Assembly: GCA_965228045.1 (NCBI GenBank)
Contig: OZ245789.1
Span: 3,162,001-3,226,000, forward strand
Length of the DNA: 64,000 nt
Source: JANQEU01 sp965228045
Lineage (GTDB): Bacteria > Bacteroidota > Bacteroidia > Cytophagales > Cyclobacteriaceae
Direction: 5' to 3'
Under the pieces are notes generated by a model. That model had not been told where the DNA came from. It worked only from the letters and a program-made list of their open reading frames with translations, and searched no databases. Position 1 is the first letter of the stretch. Every line of letters starts with the position of its first letter. Shown here one piece after another: positions 36,854 to 46,303 of the stretch. The position numbers were made by a program, and so were the translations under genes.

Positions 36854-37915
36854 ATGGTATTAAAAAGTCTCAGACGAGCGGAATTTTCATGGATGGAAGT
36901 GGCCATCGTCACCTTCTTCTGGCTGCTGCTGCTGATCGTGGTGCCGATGAGCTGGAACATCGATTGGCCAGGGGAATTCTGGATAAAGCAAGTCATTTTT
37001 GCACTGACGCTGTCACTTGTTTATTTCGTCAACAGCAAATTCTGGGTAAAGCAGGTCTTGGTTGAAAAAGGTCTGCTGAGATATGGACTATACGTCGTAT
37101 TTTCCACAATTGTGGTTTTGGTGGTCATTCAACTGGTGGAAAGATCCCTGAATCTTCCGGAATTAATGCACCAGGTCTTTCGACCAAATAAACCCTTCAA
37201 AGAGCGTCCCCTTTTCTTCCGATATGACTTCCCCGGCATGCTTCAGGTATTGCTGGCATTTGGTATAAGTACGATCATAAGCCTGGTAAAAAAGGCGCAG
37301 CAGGACGCTTTACTTCGGGAGGAGTTGGAAAAGGAAAAGGCCAGCAACGAGCTGTCCTATCTGAAGGCGCAGATAAATCCACACTTCTTTTTCAATACTT
37401 TGAACAGTATATACGCCCTTACATCTCTCAATATAGAATCGGCACGGGATGCCATTCATACGCTTTCCGCAATGATGCGATACGTGCTTTATGACAGCAG
37501 AAAAGACCACACTATGCTAAGTCAGGAGATGCAATTCATTGAAAACTATATCAACCTGATGAAACTAAGGCTCTCTAAAAAGGTGGTTTTGACATTTGAC
37601 AAGCCGGAGACCATCAAGGATGAGCTGATTGCCCCAATGCTACTGTTGCCATTTGTTGAAAATGCCTTTAAGCACGGGATCAGCTCCAAGCACCCTTCGG
37701 AGATCAAAGTGTCCCTGACACAAGATGGCAATCGATTTGTGTTGTTTACTCAGAACCAGGTCTTTGAGAATACAGAACACAACCTGGACGAAAGTGGCAT
37801 CGGCATGACCAATACAAAGCGTCGCCTTGAATTGATTTACCCAAATAATTACGAACTTAACATCTCGGAGAAAGATGGTTTATTTACCGTCTATTTATCA
37901 ATTGACCTGGGATGA
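36854..37915 (+). CDS. LytS/YpdA-type sensor histidine kinase
   Basis: This is a 353-residue inner-membrane kinase. Four TM segments (about residues 13-145) are followed by a coiled linker (LLREELEKEKASNELSYL). The His_kinase (PF06580-type) phospho-acceptor region has His177 in QINPHFFFNTLNSIYAL, then an HATPase with PFVENAFKHGIS and GIGMTNTKRRLELIY. There is no separate sensor domain, so it probably senses through the membrane. Its last 4 nt overlap the start of the LytTR regulator. It is divergent from the TonB-dependent receptor gene, separated by 254 nt that contain an inverted repeat. Confidence 0.92.
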   Translation: MVLKSLRRAEFSWMEVAIVTFFWLLLLIVVPMSWNIDWPGEFWIKQVIFALTLSLVYFVNSKFWVKQVLVEKGLLRYGLYVVFSTIVVLVVIQLVERSLNLPELMHQVFRPNKPFKERPLFFRYDFPGMLQVLLAFGISTIISLVKKAQQDALLREELEKEKASNELSYLKAQINPHFFFNTLNSIYALTSLNIESARDAIHTLSAMMRYVLYDSRKDHTMLSQEMQFIENYINLMKLRLSKKVVLTFDKPETIKDELIAPMLLLPFVENAFKHGISSKHPSEIKVSLTQDGNRFVLFTQNQVFENTEHNLDESGIGMTNTKRRLELIYPNNYELNISEKDGLFTVYLSIDLG

Positions 37916-38640
37916 ATCTGAAATGTATCGCTGTAGATGATGAACCTCTCGCCCTGGGGCTGGTAACAAGTTTCATCGAGCAAACGCCTTTTCTTGAACT
38001 TGCCGGTCAGTTTGACAATGCCATCGAGGCACTTCACGATATCCAAAGCAAGGAGGTTGACCTGGTGTTTCTGGACATTCAGATGTCTGATCTGACTGGT
38101 ATTGAACTCGCTCGATTACTCGAAAAAGCAGACCCGAGGCCATTGGTCATCTTTACCACCGCTTTTGATCAGTTTGCCCTGGAGGGATATAAGGTCGACG
38201 CCATCGACTACCTGTTGAAACCCTTCAACTACCAGGAATTTTTAAGGGCTGCTACCAAAGCTCAACAGCACCGGAAACTTCAGAAATCAGAACCTACAGG
38301 AGCATCTCAACAACAGGAACCCAATTATATCTTTCTGAAAGTAGAATACCAATTGGTGAAAGTAATGCTTGATGACATCCTGTATGTGGAAGGTCTAAAG
38401 GACTATGTGAAAGTACATTTGAAGAGCAAGGAGCACCCATTGCTAACGCTTAATAGTCTTAAAGCGATGGAAGAGAAATTACCGGCTGGGAAATTTACCA
38501 GGATTCACAGGTCATTTATTGTTTCCATTGACAATGTGGACTCCATATCAAAAAACTCCGTAGAAATAGGAAAAACACACCTTACAATCTCAGAAAACTA
38601 TCGGAAACAGTTTCATGAACTTATCGGTAGCGGGCTATAG
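37912..38640 (+). CDS. LytTR-family response regulator
   Basis: This is a 242-residue protein with a receiver domain (1-120), acidic pocket at DDE near residue 8, and phospho-acceptor Asp55 in LVFLDIQMSDLTG. The C-terminal LytTR DNA-binding domain (about 140-240) contains YVEGLKDYVKVHLKSKEHPL and FTRIHRSFIVSIDNVDSI. It binds direct-repeat promoter sites after phosphorylation by the partner kinase, whose last 4 nt overlap its ATG. The downstream membrane protein and S41 protease genes, 62 nt away on the same strand, may be part of its regulon or transcript. Confidence 0.93.
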   Translation: MNLKCIAVDDEPLALGLVTSFIEQTPFLELAGQFDNAIEALHDIQSKEVDLVFLDIQMSDLTGIELARLLEKADPRPLVIFTTAFDQFALEGYKVDAIDYLLKPFNYQEFLRAATKAQQHRKLQKSEPTGASQQQEPNYIFLKVEYQLVKVMLDDILYVEGLKDYVKVHLKSKEHPLLTLNSLKAMEEKLPAGKFTRIHRSFIVSIDNVDSISKNSVEIGKTHLTISENYRKQFHELIGSGL

Positions 38641-38701
38641 GCTGTATTTGTTCTCAAACCAAAATACAATTCTGAAATTATCTCCGTAGCTTCGGAGTGC
38701 T

Positions 38702-39433
38702 ATGAAATGGGTATTCACAATCATTCTTATCATAAGTGTATCCAGTTCTGTCCAATGCCAAAACGCGATCCTTGGGTCGGGGGCATTATCCTCTTACTTT
38801 GGAATTGACAGGATGCTCATTCAGGATGAGATTGGCTCTAACCTCAATTACCACTCCGTAGGGATTCCTCTCCCATTGATCTATCGGACCAAAGCAGGCG
38901 ATTATCTTATACAATCATCCCTTCGATACAATCGGTTCAATGCCGTAAACAACTTTACCGAGGGCACCATGGTCGGAAGATTCCTCCGCGCAGGAGTGAA
39001 CCTCAACAAAAGGATCGACAAACTGTCCACGGAAAATTCGCAGATTTACCTGGGAGCGGATCTCAAATTTCATGCATCGCTACGCAGGTACGAAAATCCC
39101 CGAGAAAATTACTCCTACGAAGGGGTGATCAACCTTAGACCCAATATTATATGGTTTTGGAATACGGGAAAAGGAAACGTACTTAGACTGAACATCACAC
39201 CTCCGTTAGCTTCATTTTTCATTCTCGCTACAAGAAGTGATGAAACAACCATGAGTCTTACCCGAACTCTGGATTACAACTTTACGGCTAAATACACATG
39301 GAATTCAACGACGGCCCTAAGATGGTTTGCAATATATGAGTACAATCTTTTCAGGATGATTAGCCTTCCACACGAAATTACGTTGGGTAGTCACATTTTA
39401 GGCGTGGGATTGGAATATAGATTTAAAAAATGA
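38702..39433 (+). CDS. Exported outer-membrane-type protein of unknown function
   Basis: This is a 243-residue protein with a signal peptide (MKWVFTIILIISVSSSVQCQ). The body has long amphipathic beta strands rich in Y, R and N (GDYLIQSSLRYNRFNAVNNF ... YSYEGVINLRPNIIWFW) and ends in HILGVGLEYRFKK, a typical barrel-closing strand. It therefore looks like an outer-membrane barrel of about 12 strands. The last 4 nt overlap the S41 protease gene, so the two are translationally coupled. Function is unknown. Confidence 0.68.
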   Translation: MKWVFTIILIISVSSSVQCQNAILGSGALSSYFGIDRMLIQDEIGSNLNYHSVGIPLPLIYRTKAGDYLIQSSLRYNRFNAVNNFTEGTMVGRFLRAGVNLNKRIDKLSTENSQIYLGADLKFHASLRRYENPRENYSYEGVINLRPNIIWFWNTGKGNVLRLNITPPLASFFILATRSDETTMSLTRTLDYNFTAKYTWNSTTALRWFAIYEYNLFRMISLPHEITLGSHILGVGLEYRFKK

Positions 39434-40431
39434 AAGGGTACCATTTAGTCATATTGTCCATTTTGCTCTTTCGGTGTGAGTCCTTAATAATTGACGACGA
39501 TCCAAAGAATGATTATAAAACCAACTTTGAAATATTCTGGACGGAATTTGACCAGCATTACTCCTATTTTGAACTAAAAACAGTGGATTGGGATTCGGTT
39601 TACGTCTCTAGTATGGCGGAAATACCAAACATCCAAAATGACCTTCAGTTTAGAGAATTACTCTCGGAAATAGTCCTGTCACTGGAAGATGGTCATGTTA
39701 ATCTGTTTGCAGGTTCATTCACTGCCCGATTCGATTATCAGGATGGCTTTCCCGAAAACGATCCTGCAATAGCAGAGAGGTACCTGCTGGACTTCAAGTC
39801 ACCCAATCCAACAATCTCTTACGGTATGATCAATGGATACAACCTTGGATATATCCGAATAAAGGATTTTCAATCCAACGGGAGTAACTATTTCATCATT
39901 GACGATATCCTGGAAACATTTTCAGATACCGAGGGAATTGTACTGGATGTCAGATCAAATGGAGGAGGAAGCGACACTAATAGCAAACGGATCTCGTCAA
40001 GATTCGCCGACGAAAAACGTTTATATCGCAGAGTTCGGTATAGAAATGGTCCGTCTCGATCTGATTTCACAAAATGGTACGATGACTATATTTCCCCTGA
40101 AGGCAACATGTACAAAGGAAAAGTAGCTGTGCTAACGAACAGAACCTGCTACAGTTCGACTGAAGACTTTATCCTGGCCATGAGAGCGTTCCCCAAAGTG
40201 ACCACGATAGGTGGTATTACCGGAGGGGGTTCAGGTAATCCAATACATCGGGAATTACCAAATGGGTGGTACTTCAGACTTTCCTCATGGCAATTGGTGG
40301 ATCACAATTTTGAATCATATGAGGGAGTAGGCCTCCATCCTGATGTCCTGGTAAACATTTCCGAAGATGATTTAAATGATAGACGAGACACCATCCTTGA
40401 AGCCGCCATTCAGACACTGCTAAACGATTAG
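39430..40431 (+). CDS. S41-family peptidase (C-terminal processing protease-like), lipoprotein
   Basis: This is a 333-residue protein. The N-terminus (LVILSILLFRCES) gives a lipobox Cys16. The TSPc protease domain is visible from about residue 120: LGYIRIKDFQSNG, GIVLDVRSNGGGSDTNSK (the oxyanion strand), then the catalytic Ser in NRTCYSSTEDFILAMRAFPK and GGSGNPIHRELPNGWYF. There is no PDZ domain. A short N-terminal helical tricorn-like cap (FEIFWTEFDQHYSYFELK) is typical of Bacteroidota S41 proteins. It starts 4 nt inside the barrel-protein gene. The substrate may be a peptide or an outer-membrane partner. Confidence 0.85.
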   Translation: MKGYHLVILSILLFRCESLIIDDDPKNDYKTNFEIFWTEFDQHYSYFELKTVDWDSVYVSSMAEIPNIQNDLQFRELLSEIVLSLEDGHVNLFAGSFTARFDYQDGFPENDPAIAERYLLDFKSPNPTISYGMINGYNLGYIRIKDFQSNGSNYFIIDDILETFSDTEGIVLDVRSNGGGSDTNSKRISSRFADEKRLYRRVRYRNGPSRSDFTKWYDDYISPEGNMYKGKVAVLTNRTCYSSTEDFILAMRAFPKVTTIGGITGGGSGNPIHRELPNGWYFRLSSWQLVDHNFESYEGVGLHPDVLVNISEDDLNDRRDTILEAAIQTLLND

Positions 40432-40603
40432 GCAATCACATCATATGCTATGATTCCATATCTCTCTCAACGCCCTATAAATATTTACACATAAATTTGC
40501 TTTCGCAACCATGCTATGCAGGAACTTCCGAAATCACCGGAAGCACGATATCATGAACATTGTCGAAAAATGAATTCCTTCGCGGGAAAGAGGGTTAAGA
40601 TGA

Positions 40604-43117
40604 ATGATTAAAAGATCTCCGAAGATATTGTTCAGGGTGCTTGCAGGCACTATTGTATTGCTCCTTGGGGGTTGGGCATTGTCACCGGAATGGGCGAAAA
40701 TTCCTGCTGCCCAAAAAGCCGGTTACCTGGACGGCAAGCTGCCTACCGTGCTTCCAGCTCCCTGGAAAGTCACCCATCTGGCTAAACTTGAAATTGACAC
40801 TGGTCGTATCACCAGGATCAGACCTATCCCCGGAACATCGGATTTCATTGCTCTGGGAAAGGAAGGCAGAGTCTGGGTATTTGGAGGTGATCCTGTAACC
40901 TCAACTGCGCACCTGGCACTGGACATTCGCGATCGGATGGAGACGGACTCGGAAGCCGGACTTACAGGCGTGGCATTTCATCCGGATTTTGGGGTTGCTG
41001 GTGCGGAAGACTACCAAACGGTGTTTTTATACTACACCTACAAGCACGGAACAGAATACCCGATCTACGACAGGCTCTCGAAATTCCAGTTTGACGAAAG
41101 TCGAAGCCTTATAGATGAACAATCAGAGGAAATTCTGATCCAGCAGCCTGACAGAGACATCAACCACAACTCCGGCGACATGTTTTTCGATGAAGAGGGT
41201 TATCTCTACCTGTCGCTGGGAGATGAAGGCAGATCAAACAACATCTACGGCAACGCCCAGCGCCTGGATCATCGGCTATTTTCCGGAATAATCCGAATTG
41301 ATGTGGACCAGGACATGACAAGGAGTCACCCGATAAGAAGGTTTCCCGAACCCATGAAAGTATTGCCGGAAGGTTATCCAACAACGATCAACCAGCACTA
41401 TTCCATACCGGATGACAACCCCTGGGTGGATGAATCGGGTCGTTTTCTCGAGGAGTTTTATGCCATCGGACTTCGAAATCCTTACAGCATGTATTATGAA
41501 AGCTCTGATGGAACAATCTGGGTGGCTGATGTCGGAGATGATCAGAAAGAGGAAATCAACGTCATCCGTAAAGGAGACAATGCTCAGTGGGCCTATCTCG
41601 AAGGGACCTCACCCAGGTCACATCCAAAGCCAGATGAACTTTATGGTACAGAGCGTCCGCCCTTCTACGAGTATGGAAGAGATAAAGGTCATGCTGTGAT
41701 CGGTGGGTTTGTGTATCATGGAGATGACTTCCCGGAACTCAATGGTAAGTACATTTTTGGGGACTGGCAGGCAGGGACCATTTGGTCTCTGGACCCCGAA
41801 TCTGAAAACCCTGTCGAAGTCCTTTATCGTGGATTCAGTAAGCTCGTAGGCTTTTTTGGCGGAATGGACGGCTCAATTTGCCTCTTCGATATATTCGGGA
41901 ACATCCATCGACTAGACAAAGCCGAAACACCCGCTGAGATTCCTCCAAAACTTTCTGACCTTGATGTATTTGACGATCTCACCTCACTCGAGCCATCTGA
42001 CGGAATTGTCCCCTACGAGGTAAATACGCCCCTTTGGTCCGATGGTGCGGACAAAAACAGATGGATTGCGCTGCCAAAGGATAGTCTCATTGGATTTCAT
42101 CCTACTGACCCCTGGGACTTTCCGGAAGGAACGGTTTTTATCAAACATTTTGAGCTGACTCAGGACGGAGCTGTCGCTAAACGACTGGAGACTCGATTTT
42201 TTGTAGTCGACAGGGACAAAAATGCCTATGGAATCACCTACAAATGGAATGAAGAAGGTACGGAAGCCTACCTCATCGGAGATTCTGAAGAGGTCAGTGA
42301 CACCGTGGAATATGCGTTCAGAGAAAGCACAACCGGCATATGGAACTACCCCACGCGAACCCAATGCCTGCGCTGCCATAATGAGAATGCCGGATTTGTG
42401 CTGGGTGTCAAAACCTCGCAAATGAACCGAACTAGTTCGGACGGAGCCATTGCAGGTATGAATCAGATAGAAGCCTTTGAAAGCATGGGCATGTTCAGAA
42501 ACGATGTGACCGGTGAAATGCCAAAACTCGCGTCCTTGTCCGATACAGACGTGGCCATAGAGACAAGGATACGCTCCTATCTTGATGCCAACTGCAGTCA
42601 CTGCCACAGCGGAGATGGCTTGTCTTCAAACTTTGATGCCCGATTCACTACGCCCATACACCAACAGCAGATGATCAATGCAGGCGCTATTTCCTTCAAC
42701 TCTGATCCGGGGAATGCCATTGTAAAACCAGGAAATCCGGAAGCATCTGAACTGTGGATCAGAGATGCGACCCTGGACGGAAGCAAAATGCCACCTATCG
42801 CAAAAAACACACTTGATCAGGAGTATCTTGATCTTCTGCGGACATGGATACTGGATGAGCTGCCGCAAAAACCAGAAGTGTTCATACTCCCAAATCCCGT
42901 CACTACCCAGCGGTTCAGGGTCGTCCACAATGGCTCGGTAGAAAAACTGGAATTATTCAATACCGCAGGCAGAAAAATTCCCATTAATGCGGAATCGGGT
43001 TTGAATGAAGTCGTCATTGACATGGGAAGCTATCGAATCAAAGGGCTGTATCTGCTGGTCTGTACCTTCGCAAGCGGGGATGTTGTGGAAAGGGTGGTCA
43101 TCTCCGATGTTCGATAG
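40604..43117 (+). CDS. Sugar-dehydrogenase propeller / diheme cytochrome c fusion with T9SS sorting domain
   Basis: This is an 837-residue secreted fusion. An N-terminal TM or signal segment (VLAGTIVLLLGGWAL) is followed by a PQQ-type glucose/sorbosone dehydrogenase-like beta-propeller (about 50-430; GLTGVAFHPDF, NSGDMFFDEEGYLYLSLGDE). Next is an SO2930-type region with two c-heme sites, CLRCH at 588 and CSHCH at 664. The C-terminal 80 residues (ILPNPVTTQRFRVVHN ... GLYLLVCTFASGDVVERVVI) are a type A T9SS sorting domain. The protein would oxidise a sugar or alcohol outside the cell and pass electrons to surface hemes. It is monocistronic. Confidence 0.85.
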   Translation: MIKRSPKILFRVLAGTIVLLLGGWALSPEWAKIPAAQKAGYLDGKLPTVLPAPWKVTHLAKLEIDTGRITRIRPIPGTSDFIALGKEGRVWVFGGDPVTSTAHLALDIRDRMETDSEAGLTGVAFHPDFGVAGAEDYQTVFLYYTYKHGTEYPIYDRLSKFQFDESRSLIDEQSEEILIQQPDRDINHNSGDMFFDEEGYLYLSLGDEGRSNNIYGNAQRLDHRLFSGIIRIDVDQDMTRSHPIRRFPEPMKVLPEGYPTTINQHYSIPDDNPWVDESGRFLEEFYAIGLRNPYSMYYESSDGTIWVADVGDDQKEEINVIRKGDNAQWAYLEGTSPRSHPKPDELYGTERPPFYEYGRDKGHAVIGGFVYHGDDFPELNGKYIFGDWQAGTIWSLDPESENPVEVLYRGFSKLVGFFGGMDGSICLFDIFGNIHRLDKAETPAEIPPKLSDLDVFDDLTSLEPSDGIVPYEVNTPLWSDGADKNRWIALPKDSLIGFHPTDPWDFPEGTVFIKHFELTQDGAVAKRLETRFFVVDRDKNAYGITYKWNEEGTEAYLIGDSEEVSDTVEYAFRESTTGIWNYPTRTQCLRCHNENAGFVLGVKTSQMNRTSSDGAIAGMNQIEAFESMGMFRNDVTGEMPKLASLSDTDVAIETRIRSYLDANCSHCHSGDGLSSNFDARFTTPIHQQQMINAGAISFNSDPGNAIVKPGNPEASELWIRDATLDGSKMPPIAKNTLDQEYLDLLRTWILDELPQKPEVFILPNPVTTQRFRVVHNGSVEKLELFNTAGRKIPINAESGLNEVVIDMGSYRIKGLYLLVCTFASGDVVERVVISDVR

Positions 43118-43165
43118 TATTTGGCTGTAGCCCAATAATCACTTCCTACTCAAATTCTGAATTGC

Positions 43166-43173
43166 TACATTAG
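43166..43173 (+). promoter_or_regulatory. -7-like box upstream of the Dabb-protein gene
   Basis: TACATTAG lies 21 nt before the ATG at 43195 and resembles TAnnTTTG with one change. No -33 TTG at the right distance was seen. Confidence 0.3.
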
Positions 43174-43194
43174 CAGTATCAAAACCTTTAAACC

Positions 43195-43608
43195 ATGAGA
43201 AAACGGTCATTCCTGAAAAAATCAATATTGCTGGGAATATTAGGTCTGGGAGGACTTACTTCAAAAGGAAGAACTATGCAAAAACCAAAAAACGTTGACG
43301 GAAACTTCATCCACCATGTCTATTTCTGGCTAAAAGAGCCCGATAATGAGGAGGCCAACCAAAAGTTCCTGAAAGAACTGACCACATTCATCGACCAGGG
43401 AACCATGATCCGCAGTAAGCACATCGGCAAACCGGCTGACACCTCACGACCGGTGATCGACAGCAGCTACTCCTACAGTCTGATGGTGACGTTTGACACA
43501 AAGGCAGATCACGATGAGTACCAGGCTTTTCAGCCTCATAAAACATTTATAGCCAATGCCGAACACCTTTGGGAAAGGGTATTGGTCTACGATTCAGTAT
43601 TACTATAA
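43195..43608 (+). CDS. Dabb-family (stress-responsive alpha/beta barrel) protein, exported
   Basis: This is a 137-residue protein. The N-terminus MRKRSFLKKSILLGILGLGG has a basic start and hydrophobic core like a Tat or Sec signal. The mature part is one Dabb domain (about 35-137): FIHHVYFWLKEPDNEEANQK at the first strand and YSYSLMVTFDTKADHDEYQA, with the usual P-H motif in FQPHKTFIA. Dabb proteins form small ferredoxin-like dimers of mostly unknown role. It is 4 nt upstream of the nucleoside hydrolase start, so they share a transcript. Confidence 0.83.
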   Translation: MRKRSFLKKSILLGILGLGGLTSKGRTMQKPKNVDGNFIHHVYFWLKEPDNEEANQKFLKELTTFIDQGTMIRSKHIGKPADTSRPVIDSSYSYSLMVTFDTKADHDEYQAFQPHKTFIANAEHLWERVLVYDSVLL

Positions 43609-43612
43609 TCTT

Positions 43613-44602
43613 ATGTATCGACTAACCATCTGTATTGTCTTTGTGACAATTCTCTTAAGCTGTTCGGACCGTTCATCTACGGATGAAAGTGGACCTGTAA
43701 ACCGGATACCCATCATCATCGATACGGATGCCAATAACGAGCTGGATGACCAACACGCACTGGCCTACCTGTTCTTTAATGATGAATATTTCGACATTCG
43801 TGGGGTGACGACCAACGCAACCTTCAACGGCGGTGACATCAAACTTCAAACTGAGGAGGCCAGGCGTATCATGAAACTTTGCAATGTCCCCGATACCTTG
43901 CCATTGCTTGAAGGCGCCAATGGTGATTTTGATTCGATTCTTACCAACCTCGATGAAGCAGGTTACGATGGTCAAGCCGCAGTCGACTTCATGATCGAAG
44001 AGGCACGGAAAGAAAGGGAGGAAAAATTGGTGCTGCTACCTGTTGGGAAGCTCACAAATGTGGCGTTGGCAATCTATTCGGCACCTGATATTGTTGACAA
44101 CATCAGGATCGTATGGCTGGGGGCCAATTATCCGGAGCCAGGGGAATATAACCTTGTCAATGACATCCCCGCCATGAACTACATCCTCAACCGGGAAGTG
44201 GAGTTTCAGATGGTAATGGTACGGTACGGAAAACCGTCCGGATCGGATGCTGTACGGGTCACACCGGAGGAAGTGAGACAGAAGCTCGCCGGCAAAGGGC
44301 CAACCATTTCAGATCCCGTCACCGGAAGACATGGCGATCAGTTTAATAATTTCGGGGATTACTCTGTCAGTCTTTTTGAGAACATAGACCTGCATGGAGA
44401 TCCACCTTCAAGGGCCCTGTTTGACATGGTGGCAGTGGCGATATTGAAGAACCCGGATTGGGGTGAAACCAACATCATCCCCGCTCCTATCATGCGAAAT
44501 GAGGTATGGGAAGAGCGACCAGAAAACCCAAGGCAAATCGTGATCTGGGAGAACTTCGACAAGGAAGCGATACTTAAGGATTTCTTCGGGAGTATTCCCT
44601 AG
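43613..44602 (+). CDS. Exported inosine-uridine-type nucleoside hydrolase
   Basis: This is a 329-residue lipoprotein from the ATG at 43613, 4 nt after the Dabb stop. The lipobox is TILLSC (Cys17). The DxDxxxDD calcium-binding signature is present as IIIDTDANNELDDQHALAYL at about residues 33-52. The sugar-binding segment LLPVGKLTNVALAIYSAP and the late NFGDYSVSLFENIDLHGDPP match the nucleoside hydrolase fold. It would split nucleosides in the periplasm to base and ribose for salvage. A start further upstream exists but would bury the signal peptide. Confidence 0.85.
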   Translation: MYRLTICIVFVTILLSCSDRSSTDESGPVNRIPIIIDTDANNELDDQHALAYLFFNDEYFDIRGVTTNATFNGGDIKLQTEEARRIMKLCNVPDTLPLLEGANGDFDSILTNLDEAGYDGQAAVDFMIEEARKEREEKLVLLPVGKLTNVALAIYSAPDIVDNIRIVWLGANYPEPGEYNLVNDIPAMNYILNREVEFQMVMVRYGKPSGSDAVRVTPEEVRQKLAGKGPTISDPVTGRHGDQFNNFGDYSVSLFENIDLHGDPPSRALFDMVAVAILKNPDWGETNIIPAPIMRNEVWEERPENPRQIVIWENFDKEAILKDFFGSIP

Positions 44603-44608
44603 CTAGGA

Positions 44609-44977
44609 TTAGCCAAGAGATTCTATCACCTCCATCAGATCCCGATTGCTGATCGGTTTGGGGATTTTAAAGGTATTCTGCATCTCCTCTATGATCGAGT
44701 GCTCACGCAATTCGGATAAGGCTGACACAAAGACTATCGGTATCGAATACTTATCACGGATGCTCAGGGCAGCATCTATTCCTGTTTTATCTCCTTTAAG
44801 ATTGATGTCCATGATAACGAGGTCGTAAGGAAAGTCCGAAAGCCGCTCAATGACGGCTTCAGCCGTATCCAATGTCTCAGCTTCCCAATTCATAGTATTA
44901 AAAAATGAACGAAGTTGAGTAGAAACAAGCAGGTTGTCCTCCACAATAAGGGCAGTATAGGGGGATTTGGTGGCCAT
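44609..44977 (-). CDS. Single-domain response regulator (CheY-like)
   Basis: This is a 122-residue receiver with no output domain. The start at 44977 is chosen because upstream codons would overlap the kinase gene and carry no receiver sequence. The acidic pocket (ALIVEDNLL) and the phospho-acceptor Asp57 (YDLVIMDINLKGD) are present, as are the conserved Thr/Ser (VSALSEL) and Lys (FKIPKPIS). It starts 13 nt after the stop of the ethylene-receptor-like kinase and must be its partner. The output must be by protein-protein contact or a phosphorelay. Confidence 0.88.
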   Translation of the reverse strand: MATKSPYTALIVEDNLLVSTQLRSFFNTMNWEAETLDTAEAVIERLSDFPYDLVIMDINLKGDKTGIDAALSIRDKYSIPIVFVSALSELREHSIIEEMQNTFKIPKPISNRDLMEVIESLG

Positions 44978-44990
44978 ACCTTTCCTGAAT

Positions 44991-46193
44991 TTAGCTCCAT
45001 TTATCCGGAAATGTGATGGTATTGTATGTCCCCTTACTATCGGATTGTACTTTTCGTTCACCGTTCAGGTTGCTGACAAAACTGTCAATCAGAACGTTAC
45101 CCAGGCTGTCTGACCGGAATTCTCCTTTTGTATCATACCCCTGACCATTGTCAGAAATGACCATTTCTATTTCCTGTTCATTCTTCCTTCGGACTTCAAT
45201 CTTAAATAAGTTGGACTCATTTCTTTTGGGAAAGGCATATTTAGTGGTGTTGTAAAACAACTCCGCTACTATAAACCCAATATTGAGTGAAGCTTCTGAA
45301 GAAACAATGATATTTTCCGAAACATCGAATTCACATTTGAAGTGTCGTTGGAAGCTCAGGGTATTTACCAGATCCCGAATGTAATCATCCAAATCAATTT
45401 GGTTCACCACCCTGTTTCGCAATAGGATTTCATGAATCTTACCCATGTCTGCAATTCGTTCTATGGTCTCTCTAAGTACGTTCTGGTCTACATTCTGATT
45501 GGCAAACTTCATTTGCAGAATGCTGGAGATATTCTGGAGGTTATTTTTAATCCGATGATGCAGCTCCAGAAATAGCTTTTGGTTAAACTCTAGGGCATTC
45601 TTGAGTTCTGTGGTTTTTTCATCTACTTCCTTCTGCAATTTTTCAGGACCCTTAAGTGTCATAAGTGATTTGGAGTAGGCAATGGAGGCAATCAATGTTG
45701 TGAATGAAACCCCTGCCGTCAGCACCTTCGCAATGGTCAGCAAGCCGTAAGTTGGCACCCAAAATATGATGGCATCTATCAGATGTGTGATACCACAAAA
45801 AAGGATGAAGAAAGAATATAGCAGGAGCAGATCCTTGAACGGAAAATCTACTTTCCTCCTAAACAAAAAGAAGATCAAAAAAAGCGGAATTCCAAAGTAT
45901 GACAGGAATGTGGTAATGTCTGAAGTGATGTATATCCAGCCATTGTAACTGCTCCAGTCACCACAGCTCCAGCGTTCCGGCCAGGGTGCTGTAGTTAATG
46001 GATTTGTAATGAGGCTTGTGAACTGTTCTATAGAGGATTTGTCCTGATGGGTACTGGGAACACACAATCCATTGACGCATTTCTGATCATTTGGAAAGAA
46101 CTCTGTAAGGGCAAAGCTCAAGGCAATAAGTGAAGAAATTACTAATACATTGATTATAGTATACTTCCTTGTAGGGTTCAATTTCAATGGCAT
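44991..46193 (-). CDS. Histidine kinase with ethylene-receptor-like membrane domain
   Basis: This is a 400-residue kinase. After an N-terminal TM and a loop with cysteines (KCVNGLCVPS, WSCGDW), residues about 85-180 align by eye with plant ETR1. The blocks are ITSDITTFLSYFGIPLFLIF, FFILFCGITHLIDAIIFW and TIAKVLTAGVSFTTLIAS. The residues I recall as needed for copper/ethylene binding in ETR1 (D25, Y32, I35, P36, I62, C65, H69) correspond to D92, Y99, I102, P103, I130, C133 and H137. A HisKA_2 helix (His212/213 in LELHHRIKNNLQN) and HATPase (SDNGQGYDTKGEF) follow directly, with no GAF domain. Confidence 0.88.
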   Translation of the reverse strand: MPLKLNPTRKYTIINVLVISSLIALSFALTEFFPNDQKCVNGLCVPSTHQDKSSIEQFTSLITNPLTTAPWPERWSCGDWSSYNGWIYITSDITTFLSYFGIPLFLIFFLFRRKVDFPFKDLLLLYSFFILFCGITHLIDAIIFWVPTYGLLTIAKVLTAGVSFTTLIASIAYSKSLMTLKGPEKLQKEVDEKTTELKNALEFNQKLFLELHHRIKNNLQNISSILQMKFANQNVDQNVLRETIERIADMGKIHEILLRNRVVNQIDLDDYIRDLVNTLSFQRHFKCEFDVSENIIVSSEASLNIGFIVAELFYNTTKYAFPKRNESNLFKIEVRRKNEQEIEMVISDNGQGYDTKGEFRSDSLGNVLIDSFVSNLNGERKVQSDSKGTYNTITFPDKWS

Positions 46194-46303
46194 CGGTATT
46201 GTACTTAGACTTAGTTATGGTTGAACAATTTAAAGAATTATCATCTCAAACCATTACGTTGAAATATAAATACCGTACATAATGGAATTTAGAAGCAATT
46301 CAC

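Noticed and set aside
40516..40611. 31-codon ORF overlapping the start of the cytochrome fusion gene
   Set aside because: It could be a leader peptide, but there is no attenuator-like structure or family support.
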